Origin: Streptomyces sp. HUAS ZL42
GTDB lineage: Bacteria > Actinomycetota > Actinomycetes > Streptomycetales > Streptomycetaceae
Length of the DNA: 64,000 nucleotides
Direction of reading: 5' to 3'
Assembly: GCF_040782645.1 (NCBI RefSeq)
Contig: NZ_CP160403.1
Coordinates: forward strand, 4,561,001 to 4,625,000
Below, piece by piece: positions 15,610-24,336 of this stretch (positions are counted from its first letter, which is position 1; each line of letters opens with the position of its first letter). The notes beneath the pieces were generated by a model. That model was not told the DNA's origin, ran no database searches, and saw nothing but the letters and a program-made list of their open reading frames with translations. The position numbers and the translations under genes were made by a program.

Positions 15610-16668
15610 TCACGACAACTCCGCCGCCACCAGCTCCGCGATCTGCGCGGTGTTGAGCGCGGCCCCTTTGCGCAGGTTGTCGCCGCAAACGAAGAGTTCG
15701 AGGGCCGTGGGGTCGTCGAGCGCCCGGCGCACCCGCCCGACCCACGTGGGGTCGGTGCCGACCACGTCGGCGGGCGTGGGGAACTCCCCGGCGGCCGGAT
15801 CGTCGAAAAGGACCACACCGGGTGCTGTGGCGAGGATCTCCCTGGCCCCGCCGACCGTGACCTCGCCCTGGAAGCGGGCGTGGACGGTCAGCGAGTGCGT
15901 GGTGACCACCGGCACGCGCACGCACGTCACGGCGACGGGCAGGTCGGGCAGTCCGAGGATCTTGCGGGACTCGTCCCGCACCTTCATCTCCTCCGACGAC
16001 CAGCCGTCCGCCCTGAGCGACCCGGCCCACGGCACGACGTTCAGCGCGACCGGCTCCGGGAACGGTCCGGTGTTGTCGCCGACGGCCCGCCGTACGTCAC
16101 CGGGGCTGGTCCCCAGTTCCGTACCGGCGACCAGGGACAGCTGCTGGCGCAGCGTCTCCACACCGGCGCGCCCGGCCCCGCTCACCGCCTGGTACGACGA
16201 CACCACCAGCTCGCGCAGCCCGAACTCGGCGTGCAGCGCGCCCAGGGCGACGATCATCGACATGGTCGTGCAGTTGGGGTTGGCGACGATGCCCCGCGGC
16301 CGGATGCGGGCCGCGTGCGGATTGACCTCGGGCACGACGAGCGGCACATCGGGTTCCATCCGGAACGCGCCGGAGTTGTCGACGACCACCGCGCCCTTGG
16401 CGGCGGCGATCGGCGCCCACTGCGCCGAGACCTCGTCGGGCACGTCGAACATGGCGACGTCGACCCCGTCGAAGGCCTCCTCCGCCAGCGCCAGTACCTC
16501 GACCTCCTCGCCGCGCACGGCCAGCTTGCGGCCGGCCGAGCGCGGCGAGGCGATCAGACGGATCTCGCCCCAGATGTCCGCGCGCTGGGACAGGATCTGG
16601 AGCATGACCGTGCCGACGGCACCGGTCGCTCCCACGACCGCGAGGGTCGGTCGCCCGGTCCGCGCCAT
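15610..16668 (-). CDS. asd: Aspartate-semialdehyde dehydrogenase
   Basis: 352 residues. It catalyses NADPH-dependent reduction of aspartyl phosphate to aspartate semialdehyde, the branch-point precursor of lysine, diaminopimelate, threonine and methionine. The NADP-binding loop is [13 protein letters not shown] at residues 10-22; the catalytic cysteine lies in [11 protein letters not shown] around residue 128; [14 protein letters not shown] follows. The ATG at 16668 overlaps the aspartokinase stop by one base (TGATG), so translation is coupled to ask. The length matches the family. Confidence 0.95.
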   Translation of the reverse strand: MARTGRPTLAVVGATGAVGTVMLQILSQRADIWGEIRLIASPRSAGRKLAVRGEEVEVLALAEEAFDGVDVAMFDVPDEVSAQWAPIAAAKGAVVVDNSGAFRMEPDVPLVVPEVNPHAARIRPRGIVANPNCTTMSMIVALGALHAEFGLRELVVSSYQAVSGAGRAGVETLRQQLSLVAGTELGTSPGDVRRAVGDNTGPFPEPVALNVVPWAGSLRADGWSSEEMKVRDESRKILGLPDLPVAVTCVRVPVVTTHSLTVHARFQGEVTVGGAREILATAPGVVLFDDPAAGEFPTPADVVGTDPTWVGRVRRALDDPTALELFVCGDNLRKGAALNTAQIAELVAAELS

Positions 16669-17189
16669 CAGCGGCCTGTGCCTCCGTAGACGACGGCCTC
16701 GTCGCTGTCGGAGTCGAGCCCGAACGCGGTGTGCACGGCGCGGACGGCCTCGCCCACGTCGTCGGCGCGCGTGACGACCGAGATACGGATCTCGGAGGTC
16801 GAGATCAGCTCGATGTTCACACCGGCGTCGGACAGGGCCGTGAAGAAGTCGGCCGTGACGCCCGGGTTCGTCTTCATGCCCGCGCCGACCAGGGAGATCT
16901 TGCCGATCTGGTCGTCGTAGCGCAGCGATTCGAAGCCGATGCCGGCCTTGTTCTTCTCCAGGGCGTCGATGGCCTTGCGGCCCTCGGCCTTGGGGAGCGT
17001 GAAGGAGATGTCCGTCAGCCCGGTGGAGGCGGCGGACACGTTCTGCACGATCATGTCGATGTTGATCTCGGCGTCGGAGACCGTGCGGAAGATCGCGGCG
17101 GCCTCGCCCGGCTTGTCCGGCACGCCCACGACCGTGATCTTGGCCTCGGAGGTGTCGTGCGCGACACCGGAGATGATGGCCTGCTCCAC
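16668..17189 (-). CDS. Aspartokinase beta subunit (internal in-frame start)
   Basis: An in-frame GTG at 17189 ([20 protein letters not shown]) has an excellent SD, AAGGGG, at 17198-17203, 8 bases upstream, inside the ask coding sequence. Known class II aspartokinases of actinobacteria and Bacillus produce an alpha2beta2 enzyme from such nested starts, the beta chain being the ACT regulatory half. The predicted beta chain is 173 residues, close to the known size. The SD is seen in the sequence; its use is inferred. Confidence 0.75.
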   Translation of the reverse strand: MEQAIISGVAHDTSEAKITVVGVPDKPGEAAAIFRTVSDAEINIDMIVQNVSAASTGLTDISFTLPKAEGRKAIDALEKNKAGIGFESLRYDDQIGKISLVGAGMKTNPGVTADFFTALSDAGVNIELISTSEIRISVVTRADDVGEAVRAVHTAFGLDSDSDEAVVYGGTGR

Positions 17190-17951
17190 CTGCTTGTCCC
17201 CTTGCTTCTGAACGACTGGCTCGCTGCTGACCCACGTGCCCTGCAGCCCGCTGAAGGACGAGCGGACGTGGATCGGGATGTTGTAGCGGCGGGCGTACTC
17301 CACACAGCGGTGGAGCAGCACCTTGGACCCGGACGAGGCCAGCTCGAGCATGTCCTCGAAGGAGATCCAGTCGATCTTCCGGGCCTTCTTCACCACACGC
17401 GGGTCGGCGGTGAACACCCCGTCGACGTCGGTGTAGATCTCGCAGACCTCGGCGTCGAGCGCGGCGGCCAATGCGACGGCCGTGGTGTCGGAGCCGCCGC
17501 GCCCGAGGGTGGTGATGTCCTTGGAGTCCTGGCTGACGCCCTGGAAACCGGCGACGATGGCGATGTTGCCCTCGTCCAGCGAGTCACGGATCCGGCCCGG
17601 CGTCACGTCGATGATCCGCGCTTTGTTGTGGACCGAGTCGGTGATGACACCTGCCTGGCTGCCGGTGAAGCTCTGGGCCTGGTGGCCCAGGTTTTTGATC
17701 GCCATGGCCAGCAGGGCCATGGAGATCCGCTCCCCGGCGGTCAGCAGCATGTCGAGCTCGCGCCCGGCAGGCATCGGGGAAACCTGCCCGGCGAGATCGA
17801 TCAGCTCGTCCGTCGTGTCGCCCATCGCGGAAACGACGGCCACCACCTGGTGACCGTTCTTCTTCGCTTCCACGATCCGCTTGGCGACGCGCTTGATGCC
17901 CTCGGCATCGGCTACGGAGGAGCCTCCGTACTTCTGCACGACAAGGCCCAC
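16668..17951 (-). CDS. ask: Aspartokinase, alpha subunit
   Basis: 427 residues, GTG start with SD GAGGAG a few bases upstream. It phosphorylates aspartate as the first step of the aspartate-family pathway. The amino-acid-kinase domain begins [20 protein letters not shown] (KxGGSS substrate loop) and continues with IVAGFQGVS and [18 protein letters not shown]. Two ACT domains follow residue 260 ([20 protein letters not shown], then [20 protein letters not shown]), the sites of lysine/threonine feedback in this class. The start codon faces a divergent truncated response regulator. The beta subunit is made from an internal start in the same frame. Confidence 0.95.
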   Translation of the reverse strand: MGLVVQKYGGSSVADAEGIKRVAKRIVEAKKNGHQVVAVVSAMGDTTDELIDLAGQVSPMPAGRELDMLLTAGERISMALLAMAIKNLGHQAQSFTGSQAGVITDSVHNKARIIDVTPGRIRDSLDEGNIAIVAGFQGVSQDSKDITTLGRGGSDTTAVALAAALDAEVCEIYTDVDGVFTADPRVVKKARKIDWISFEDMLELASSGSKVLLHRCVEYARRYNIPIHVRSSFSGLQGTWVSSEPVVQKQGDKQVEQAIISGVAHDTSEAKITVVGVPDKPGEAAAIFRTVSDAEINIDMIVQNVSAASTGLTDISFTLPKAEGRKAIDALEKNKAGIGFESLRYDDQIGKISLVGAGMKTNPGVTADFFTALSDAGVNIELISTSEIRISVVTRADDVGEAVRAVHTAFGLDSDSDEAVVYGGTGR

Positions 17952-18146
17952 GTGCGCTCCTCGCTCAGTCTGTCTGTTTTCCGCATATACGCCGGTGTAC
18001 TGCGGGTCGGCTCAGTCTAACGAGCGCCCGAATTTCGCCTCCGCGATGCCGCATGGTGAGATGCCGGCCGCTCGTCCAGAACAGTCCCTTCCCACTGGGG
18101 CCGAAGTGATAGCTGTGAATTAAATTTCAAGCACTATCGTGCGGCT

Positions 18147-18632
18147 GTGCGCGTACTCCTGGTGGAAGACGATGAGCCGGTGGCCGAGTCGCTCCGGCGC
18201 GGCCTGATCCGCTACGGATTCGAGGTCGACTGGGTGACGACGGGCGCCGCCGCCCTCGACCACGCCGGTCCCTACGACGTCGTGCTCCTCGACCTCGGGC
18301 TGCCCGACACCGACGGCCTGGACATCTGCAAGGCGCTGCGGGAACGCGGCGAGGTGCCGATCATCGTGATCAGCGCACGCAGCGACGAGACGGACCGGGT
18401 GGTCGGCCTCGAGCTCGGCGCGGACGACTATGTGTCCAAGCCGTTCGGGGTGCGGGAGGTCATAGCGCGCATACGGGCGGTGATGCGGCGCGTCCAGCCT
18501 CGTACGTCCGCCGCCGAGAGCGGCCCGGACCGCTACGGCACCCTTCAGATTCGCCTCACACCGGTCAGGGCCCGTGCAGGCGGCGTACAGCGGACGTCCA
18601 AGGACGGTCCAATTCCGCGAACTCCCGGGTGA
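18147..18632 (+). CDS. OmpR-type response regulator lacking its DNA-binding domain
   Basis: 161 residues, GTG start. The receiver domain is complete: VLLVEDDEPVAESL (acidic pocket), YDVVLLDLGLPDTDG (phospho-acceptor about D49), and DDYVSKPFGVREVIARIRA (conserved Lys). After the linker GPDRYGTLQIRLT, where the winged helix of OmpR/PhoB proteins should begin, homology ends and about 25 unrelated residues follow. No sensor kinase is adjacent. This is probably a truncated gene left by a deletion; a stand-alone receiver function cannot be excluded. An AT-rich imperfect palindrome, TGAATTAAATTTCA, lies at 18116-18129 in the promoter. Confidence 0.65.
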   Translation: MRVLLVEDDEPVAESLRRGLIRYGFEVDWVTTGAAALDHAGPYDVVLLDLGLPDTDGLDICKALRERGEVPIIVISARSDETDRVVGLELGADDYVSKPFGVREVIARIRAVMRRVQPRTSAAESGPDRYGTLQIRLTPVRARAGGVQRTSKDGPIPRTPG

Positions 18633-18638
18633 GCGGCC

Positions 18639-18770
18639 TTACTTCGCTCTCTCCCGGACGAGGCTGACCCCCGCGCCGAGCGACACGGCACCCATGCCGA
18701 CGGCGGTCATCACGCCCTGGGCCCCGTCGGCCACGAAGTCCTTCGCATCGGAGGGGCCGTTGACCTGGCA
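18639..18770 (-). pseudogene. C-terminal fragment of a small membrane protein
   Basis: The minus frame reads KDFVADGAQGVMTAVGMGAV and then SLGAGVSLVRERAK before a stop at 18639. It looks like the last amphipathic or membrane helix of a protein, with no start codon upstream because a stop interrupts the frame just before it. It abuts the truncated response regulator, so both may flank one deletion point. I do not recognise the family. Confidence 0.4.
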
Positions 18771-18845
18771 AGTTCAACGATTCCTTCTCCGGCCTGCGGG
18801 AACGAGGGAGTGCTCTCCCGAGCCGATGGTGTAGGGAGGTACACC

Positions 18846-19577
18846 ATGACGGGGGGATGGACGGGCGACGCGCTCCTGGCCGGCATCGTGCTGCTGGGCT
18901 CCTGCGTGCAGTGGCTCACCGGGATGGGGTTCGCGCTGGTCGCCGTACCGGCACTGGTGCTGCTGCTGGGCCCGGCCGAGGGAGTCGTCCTGGCCAACTG
19001 CGCGGCGGGCGCCATCAGTGTCGTCGGGCTGGCGGGCGGCTGGCGGCGCGTGCGGGCGGGCGCGATGGTCCCGCTGTGCGCGGCGGCGGCGTGCACGGTG
19101 CCGGCGGGAGCCTGGCTCACCCGCCAACTGCCGGAACCTGCCCTGCTGTTGGTGATGGGCGGCCTGGTGACGGCCGCCGTCCTGCTGGTCATGCGAGGCG
19201 CCCGGGTACCCGCCTTGGGGGGCACGAAGGGGGCGGTCGCGGCAGGAGCGTTGGGCGGGTTCATGAACTCGGCGGCGGGGGTCGGGGGGCCACCGGTGTC
19301 GCTGTATGCCATCAACGCGGGCTGGACGGTACGGGAGTTCGTGCCGAACGCGCAGTTCTACGGGGTGGTGGTGAACGCGTTCTCGGTGGCGGCGAACGGG
19401 GTGCCGGAGCTGAGCGCGCCCGGATGGACGTCCGTCGTGGCCGCGATCGCCGCGGGGGCGTTGATCGGCAGGGGGCTTGCGGGACGGATACCGGAGAAGC
19501 AAGCCCGACTGCTGGTGCTGTCGCTGGCGTTGGGGGGTGGGGTGACGGCCGTGGGGAAGGGCGTGTGGGGGCTGTGA
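18846..19577 (+). CDS. TauE/SafE family membrane permease
   Basis: 243 residues, about eight membrane helices, with SD GGGAGG ahead of the ATG. The family traits are two half repeats: GSCVQWLTGMGFALVAVPAL near the N-terminus and GALGGFMNSAAGVGGPPVSL near residue 140, each with the Gly-rich turn. Homologues move sulfite, sulfoacetate or other organosulfur anions across the membrane; substrate unknown here. Monocistronic, convergent with DUF5063. Confidence 0.85.
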   Translation: MTGGWTGDALLAGIVLLGSCVQWLTGMGFALVAVPALVLLLGPAEGVVLANCAAGAISVVGLAGGWRRVRAGAMVPLCAAAACTVPAGAWLTRQLPEPALLLVMGGLVTAAVLLVMRGARVPALGGTKGAVAAGALGGFMNSAAGVGGPPVSLYAINAGWTVREFVPNAQFYGVVVNAFSVAANGVPELSAPGWTSVVAAIAAGALIGRGLAGRIPEKQARLLVLSLALGGGVTAVGKGVWGL

Positions 19578-19615
19578 CCGTGGGCGTGACCCCGCCGGCC
19601 GTCAGCCGCCCACGG
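19578..19615. terminator. Hairpin between TauE and DUF5063 genes
   Basis: CCGTGGGCG pairs with CGCCCACGG (9 bp) around a 20-base loop in the 40-base gap between convergent genes. Likely a shared terminator. Confidence 0.55.
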
Positions 19616-19617
19616 CC

Positions 19618-20283
19618 CTACTTCGTCTTCGCCGCCCGCAGGCCCAGGGGTCCCGCGATCTCCTCCTGCATGACCTTTCCGGCCTCGAACTCCAGCGTGT
19701 CGTCGCCCATGCCCTGGTCCGTGTCCAGGCCGTCCAGTTCCTCCAGGGGCTGGTTCAGGCGGACGTGGGCGAGGACCGAGTGCAGGGCGCGCAGGGTCGC
19801 CGACGCCGTCGTGCCCCAGTTGGAGAAGTACGAGAACTGCCACCACCACAGGGCCTCCGTCGTGCGCCCGGCGCGGTAGTGGGCCATGCCGTGGCGGAGG
19901 TCGGAGATGACGTCCGTCAGGTCGTCGGAGATGCGGGCCGGTACGGGCGCCTTGCGGGGCTCGTACGGGTCGAAGACCTCCGAGTAGACGTCGATCGGTT
20001 CCAGGATGCGGGCGAGGTTCTCGCGGAGTTCGTCCACGTCCGCCTCCGGGCCCGGGTCGGGCTCGTAGCGCTCGTCGGGGACGATGTCCTCGTGCGCGCC
20101 GAGGCGGCCGCCGGCCAGGAGGAGCTGGGAGACCTCCAGGAGGAGGAAGGGGACGGCCGAGTCGGGCTCGGTCCCCTTGGCTACTTCCGTCACAGCCACC
20201 AGGAAGCTCTCCACCTGGTCCGCGATCTGGACCGCGAAGTCGTCCGGGTTCTGGTCGGTCGCGTGCAGCGTGGCGTCAGACAT
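19618..20283 (-). CDS. DUF5063 domain protein
   Basis: 221 residues, soluble and acidic. Recognisable stretches include [20 protein letters not shown] at the start and [20 protein letters not shown] near residue 135, with the conserved [12 protein letters not shown]. The function is unknown. The start overlaps recR by 8 bases, so it is the third gene of an ebfC-recR-DUF5063 operon and may act in the same recombination context, but that is inferred only from position. Confidence 0.85.
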   Translation of the reverse strand: MSDATLHATDQNPDDFAVQIADQVESFLVAVTEVAKGTEPDSAVPFLLLEVSQLLLAGGRLGAHEDIVPDERYEPDPGPEADVDELRENLARILEPIDVYSEVFDPYEPRKAPVPARISDDLTDVISDLRHGMAHYRAGRTTEALWWWQFSYFSNWGTTASATLRALHSVLAHVRLNQPLEELDGLDTDQGMGDDTLEFEAGKVMQEEIAGPLGLRAAKTK

Positions 20284-20875
20284 CTAGGAGTCGTCTCCCC
20301 TCGAAGGCGCGGCCGAGGGTGACCTCGTCCGCGTATTCCAGGTCGCCACCCACCGGGAGGCCGCTGGCCAGGCGGGTGACCTTGAGGCCCATGGGCTTGA
20401 TCATGCGGGCAAGGTACGTCGCCGTCGCCTCGCCCTCCAGATTCGGGTCCGTGGCCAGGATCAGTTCGGTGACCGTGCCGTCGGCCAGGCGCGCCAGCAG
20501 CTCCCTTATGCGCAGGTCGTCGGGGCCCACGCCCTCGATCGGGCTGATCGCTCCGCCCAGGACGTGGTAGCGGCCCCGGAACTCGCGGGTGCGCTCGATG
20601 GCCACGACGTCCTTGGGCTCCTCCACGACACAGATGACGGAAGCGTCGCGGCGGGTGTCGCGGCAGATGTTGCACAGTTCCTCCTGTGCCACGTTGCCGC
20701 AGGTCGCACAGAAGCGGACCTTCGCCTTGACCTCCATGAGGGCCTGTGCGAGCCGCCGTACGTCGGTCGGTTCCGCCTGGAGGATGTGGAAGGCGATCCG
20801 CTGCGCGCTCTTGGGACCGACGCCGGGCAGCCGACCCAGCTCGTCGATGAGGTCCTGAACCACGCCTTCGTACAA
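20276..20875 (-). CDS. recR: Recombination protein RecR
   Basis: 199 residues. It acts with RecF/RecO to load RecA at gaps. Domain order is as expected: helix-hairpin-helix ([20 protein letters not shown], residues 10-30), a C4 zinc finger ([19 protein letters not shown], residues 54-72), a Toprim domain ([17 protein letters not shown]) and a Walker-B-like C-terminal part ([20 protein letters not shown]). Lies 78 bases after the EbfC gene and overlaps DUF5063. Confidence 0.97.
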   Translation of the reverse strand: MYEGVVQDLIDELGRLPGVGPKSAQRIAFHILQAEPTDVRRLAQALMEVKAKVRFCATCGNVAQEELCNICRDTRRDASVICVVEEPKDVVAIERTREFRGRYHVLGGAISPIEGVGPDDLRIRELLARLADGTVTELILATDPNLEGEATATYLARMIKPMGLKVTRLASGLPVGGDLEYADEVTLGRAFEGRRLLDV

Positions 20876-20953
20876 CGGACTGCCGTCCTTCCTGGGGTTC
20901 CTTGCAGTACGTACCGTAGTTGGCCGGTGCCCGTCTTAGAAAGGCAGACCGGT

Positions 20954-21298
20954 CTAGAACGGCAGGCCGGGGATTCCGCTGCCGCCGCCCAGGCCCTGGG
21001 CGAGGGGGCCCAGCTTCTGCTGCTGCAGTGTCTGGGCGTTCTCGTTCGCCGCGTGGACCGCCGCCACGATCAGATCCGCCAGGGTCTCGGTGTCTTCCGG
21101 GTCCACCGCCTTCGGGTCGATCCTGAGCGCGCGCAGCTCGCCCGCGCCCGTCACCGTCGCCCTCACCAGGCCGCCGCCGGCCTGGCCGTCGACCTCCGTG
21201 TTCGCCAGCTCCTCCTGTGCCCGCGCCAGGTCCTGCTGCATCTTCTGGGCCTGCTGGAGCAGCTGCTGCATGTTGGGCTGGCCACCACCGGGAATCAC
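20954..21298 (-). CDS. YbaB/EbfC nucleoid-associated protein
   Basis: 114 residues, with the Met/Gln-rich N-terminal helix ([20 protein letters not shown]), the core strand [20 protein letters not shown], and [20 protein letters not shown]. It binds DNA as a dimer. Its position directly before recR is a widely conserved arrangement (dnaX-ebfC-recR in many bacteria). dnaX is not adjacent here. Confidence 0.93.
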   Translation of the reverse strand: MIPGGGQPNMQQLLQQAQKMQQDLARAQEELANTEVDGQAGGGLVRATVTGAGELRALRIDPKAVDPEDTETLADLIVAAVHAANENAQTLQQQKLGPLAQGLGGGSGIPGLPF

Positions 21299-21607
21299 GA
21301 TCGGCTCCTGTTTCGTACGGCTGTCGGGACGGGTTTTTCCCGCCTGGCACGAGCCTACGTGGTCCTCGCGGGCGTCGCCCCAGCACTCTTTCGAGTGAGT
21401 CGATCGTGCGGCGTATACCTGATCAAGGCCCTCTTCCGGGCGGAAAAGCGATGAAAGCTACGCCTTCGCCACCCATTGGGCGGTAGGAAGGGTGCGGCGC
21501 ATCAGCATCACGCGCCACTCGGTCACGCACTGTCATCGTTCGCCGTCAGCGCGTCATCGGATCGCCGTCAGCTCGTTGTCAGGCTTGTGATCAGTAGGGA
21601 GTGCCGG
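21299..21607. other. Divergent promoter region, ebfC / SLATT gene
   Basis: No gene seen. It carries the divergent promoters for the ebfC-recR operon and the SLATT gene. No operator was recognised. Confidence 0.4.
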
Positions 21608-22360
21608 GTGGGTCAGCAGCCGGAGATGCAGCCCGAGGGTCCGCCTCAGGACGGGCGGGGCGAGGGCGCGGCCGGGCTGCGGCCGGGCGATCTGACCGGG
21701 CGGACGTTTCCGCTCGGCGACTGGGGGGAGCCGGCGGATCGGTTGCACGAGCTGTACCGGTGGGTGGAGCGCGGCGCGCTGGAGACCGCGGACTGGTATC
21801 TCGCGGACCGGGTGTGGAAGCGGCGGGCGGCGCGGGCACTGAGGGGCGGTGCCGCGGCGGGGGCTGTCGTGGGGGCGGCACTGCCGGTGCTGGATCTCAC
21901 GGGGGTCGTGGGCGGCGGTGCGCCCTGGGGGTATCTCGCGGTCCTGGTGGCGGTGGCGTGCGTGGCCGGGGATCGGTTCTTCGGGGTCACGTCCGGGTGG
22001 ATAAGGGATGTCGCCACTGCTCAGGCCGTGCAGCGGCGGCTTCAGGTGCTGCAGTTCGACTGGGCCTCGGAGAGTGTGCGGGAGGTGCTGGGGCCTGCGG
22101 AGGGGACGGCGAGTGAGGCGGTGGAGCGGTGTCTGGCGGTGTTGCGGCGGTTCTCGGAGGATGTGACGGAGCTGGTGCGGGTGGAGACCGCGGACTGGAT
22201 GGTGGAGTTTCGGAACGGGGGTGCGCCCATGGGGATTCAGGGGGCGGTGGCTGCCCCTTCCAGGCAGGACGCGGTCGGTTCGCAGGGGAGGCTCGCGCTG
22301 CCGCCGGGGGCTGCCGCGCGGCCGAACATGCCTCGGCAGCGGCCGCCGGAGCCGCGGTGA
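21608..22360 (+). CDS. SLATT-like two-helix membrane protein
   Basis: 250 residues, GTG start with GGGAG upstream. A soluble N-terminal part (LHELYRWVERGALETADWYL) precedes two closely spaced membrane helices (AAAGAVVGAALPVLDLTGVV and YLAVLVAVACVAGDRFFG), then a long helical cytoplasmic segment (TAQAVQRRLQVLQFDWASES, then RRFSEDVTELVRVETADWMV). This is the plan of SLATT domains, 2TM effectors found in nucleotide-sensing defence systems. No nucleotidyltransferase or SLOG gene is beside it, so a defence role is not indicated by context. The adjacent genes, a membrane phosphate-binding-like protein and a Ser/Thr kinase, run the opposite way. Confidence 0.65.
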   Translation: MGQQPEMQPEGPPQDGRGEGAAGLRPGDLTGRTFPLGDWGEPADRLHELYRWVERGALETADWYLADRVWKRRAARALRGGAAAGAVVGAALPVLDLTGVVGGGAPWGYLAVLVAVACVAGDRFFGVTSGWIRDVATAQAVQRRLQVLQFDWASESVREVLGPAEGTASEAVERCLAVLRRFSEDVTELVRVETADWMVEFRNGGAPMGIQGAVAAPSRQDAVGSQGRLALPPGAAARPNMPRQRPPEPR

Positions 22361-22449
22361 GGTTGGCCCGGTGTGCTGGTGATCCGGGGTCGGTGCTGGG
22401 GGGTGGGTCGCGCAGCCCGGCGCTTGCGGGGTGCCGCCTGCGCCCACCC

Positions 22450-22468
22450 GTGCCGCCCCAGGCGGCAC
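22450..22468. terminator. Hairpin after SLATT gene
   Basis: A perfect stem, GTGCCGCC / GGCGGCAC, with loop CCA lies 90 bases past the SLATT stop. The same right arm (CCCCAGGCGGCACGCATGCC) recurs at about 54583, so it is part of the dispersed repeat family and may serve as a terminator. Confidence 0.55.
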
Positions 22469-22474
22469 GCATGC

Positions 22475-22676
22475 CCGCAGACTGACGGGACGGCCGGGGT
22501 CGCGACTACGCGCAGGCGTTGCGGCACGGGTGGCCGCAGACTGACGGGACGGCCGGGGTCGCGACTACGCGCAGGCGTTGCGGCACGCATGGCCGCAGAC
22601 TGACGGGACGGCCGGGGTCGCGACTACGCGCAGGCGTTGCGGCACTCACGCCCGCAGACTGACGGGACGGCTGGGG
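22475..22676. repeat. 59-bp tandem repeat, three full copies plus one partial
   Basis: Units start with CCGCAGACTGACGGGACGG at 22475, 22534, 22593 and 22652, a constant 59-bp step. Each contains GGGGTCGCGACTACGCGCAG and GCGTTGCGGCAC. The fourth copy diverges and runs into the stop codon of the phosphate-binding-like gene at 22677. The array is non-coding on both strands as far as I can tell. A relative of the dispersed element (GTCGCGCAGCCCGGCGC) lies just upstream at about 22408. Confidence 0.9.
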
Positions 22677-24209
22677 TCAGGACTGTGCGCAGAGTTTCAG
22701 GCCCTCTGGGGTCCAGCACGGGATGTGGCCGTGGGTGCGGACGACGTCCTGGCCGTTTCCGCGGGAGAGGTATGTCAGGAAGCTCGACGCCAGTGAATCG
22801 GCCGGGGGTTGGCCGTAGGTGTAGGCGTACTCGATCTCGCGGTAGGGGTAGTCGTTCGTGCCGTGCTCGATGGCGTCGACGGACGGGGTGTCGCCGTCGA
22901 GGCGGAGGAGGTGGAGGCCCTTGGAGCCGGCGGCGGCGTTGAGTTCGCTGTAGCCGATCGCGCCGGGGAGTTGGGCGACCGTCGACAGCACCTGGTCCGT
23001 GGAGTCGAGTTCACAGCGGATGACGGGTGCCGTCGGGTCGTCCTTGTGCACGCAGTCGACAGAGGAATTGGCGATTTCGCCCCGGCCCAGCACCCGGCGC
23101 TGGAACACCTGCCGCGTACCCGAGTTGGCGTCCCGGCTGACCAGGTGCACCGCCAGATCGGGGCCGCCCAGCTGACGCCAGTTCCTGATCTCGCCGCGAT
23201 ACAGGCGCCGTACGTCCTGCGTCGACAGGTTCCGCAGCTTGACGTCGTCGTTCACCACCAGCGCGAAGACCGACAGCGCCACCCGGTTCTCCCGCAGCTG
23301 GGGCAGGCCGCTCGGCTTGGGGCCGTCCGACAGGGCGACGACCGGCGGCGAGCCCTTCTTGTTCTGCGCCCCGATCGCCGCCAGCTCCCGCACCCCCGCC
23401 GTCGAACCGTGCGGATCCACCGTGATCGCCGAACCCTCGCAGTCCCCCTCGTACTTGTCCGCCACCTCCCGCAGGACCGGCGCGAAGGCCGTCGAACCGG
23501 TGATCGTCAGCGTGCCCCGCGCGCAGCCGATGGGCGGGCGGGTGTCGTCGCCGGTGACGACGATCGCGGCGAGCGTGACCACGCTGGCCGTCAGCATGAT
23601 GCTGATCAGGCGCGCGGCCCGGCTGAAGAGGGGCGGGGTGTCGTCCGGGGTCGCACTGCGGTTGGGGTGCACCTCGCCGTCGCGGATGCCGCCCCGCAGC
23701 CGTATCTCGCTGCCGACGTCACCGCCCGACAGCAGTACGAGCAGCTTGAAGTGGTCCGCGCGGTTGAGCGGCACGCGCGGGATGCGCAGCGTGTTGCCGT
23801 CGTAGCCGAAGCCCCTCGCCGCGGTGAAGTGGTCCATGAGGTGGTCGGTGTCGGACGGCTGAGTGACCGAGACGCCGCGAATGGTCCGGTCGGAGAACAC
23901 CACGGTCAGGCCGTGGAGTTCGGGGCCTGTGTAGTCGTCGCGTGCGATGCCCTGCGAGCCGTCGTTCTCGACGCGCAGCAGGACGAGGGTCGCGTCGGAC
24001 ATGCCGGGCGCCTCGTCGAAGATCCCGAGCCGGACGTTGGCCCGGCCCAGCCGCACGTCGTCGCCGATCGGGTTGTCCATCTGGACGCGGTAGCCGACAC
24101 GTTTGCGGCGCGGCACCCGGCGCTCGTACCAGACCATCACGCCGGACGCGACGATGCCGATGACCGCCGTCCCGACGGCCACCACGTTCTCAGCGCTCAG
24201 CCACTCCAC
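22677..24209 (-). CDS. Membrane-anchored PstS-like phosphate-binding domain protein
   Basis: 510 residues, GTG start. The first membrane helix is VVAVGTAVIGIVASGVMVWY (about 9-28). A beta-rich domain follows (GRANVRLGIFDEAPGMSDAT, LLRVENDGSQGIARDDYTGP). A second helix (LISIMLTASVVTLAAIVVTG, about 205) leads to a periplasmic-binding-protein fold: LTITGSTAFAPVLREVADKY, VDPHGSTAGVRELAAIG and SRDANSGTRQVFQRRVLGRG, the phosphate-coordinating segments of PstS. Unlike PstS it has no lipobox and no pst transporter genes nearby. It may sense rather than transport phosphate or another anion. A Ser/Thr kinase gene is just upstream on the same strand. Confidence 0.75.
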   Translation of the reverse strand: MEWLSAENVVAVGTAVIGIVASGVMVWYERRVPRRKRVGYRVQMDNPIGDDVRLGRANVRLGIFDEAPGMSDATLVLLRVENDGSQGIARDDYTGPELHGLTVVFSDRTIRGVSVTQPSDTDHLMDHFTAARGFGYDGNTLRIPRVPLNRADHFKLLVLLSGGDVGSEIRLRGGIRDGEVHPNRSATPDDTPPLFSRAARLISIMLTASVVTLAAIVVTGDDTRPPIGCARGTLTITGSTAFAPVLREVADKYEGDCEGSAITVDPHGSTAGVRELAAIGAQNKKGSPPVVALSDGPKPSGLPQLRENRVALSVFALVVNDDVKLRNLSTQDVRRLYRGEIRNWRQLGGPDLAVHLVSRDANSGTRQVFQRRVLGRGEIANSSVDCVHKDDPTAPVIRCELDSTDQVLSTVAQLPGAIGYSELNAAAGSKGLHLLRLDGDTPSVDAIEHGTNDYPYREIEYAYTYGQPPADSLASSFLTYLSRGNGQDVVRTHGHIPCWTPEGLKLCAQS

Positions 24210-24336
24210 GTGGGTGCCCCCGCCACTCCCCGGAGCCGGATCGTGGGGTCACCGTACGTCTGCCCGGGCGGACATTCCGGACTGGTCGGCCGGAATTCGC
24301 CGTACGTTCAACTAGCCGGTGGACCAGGGCACTTCA

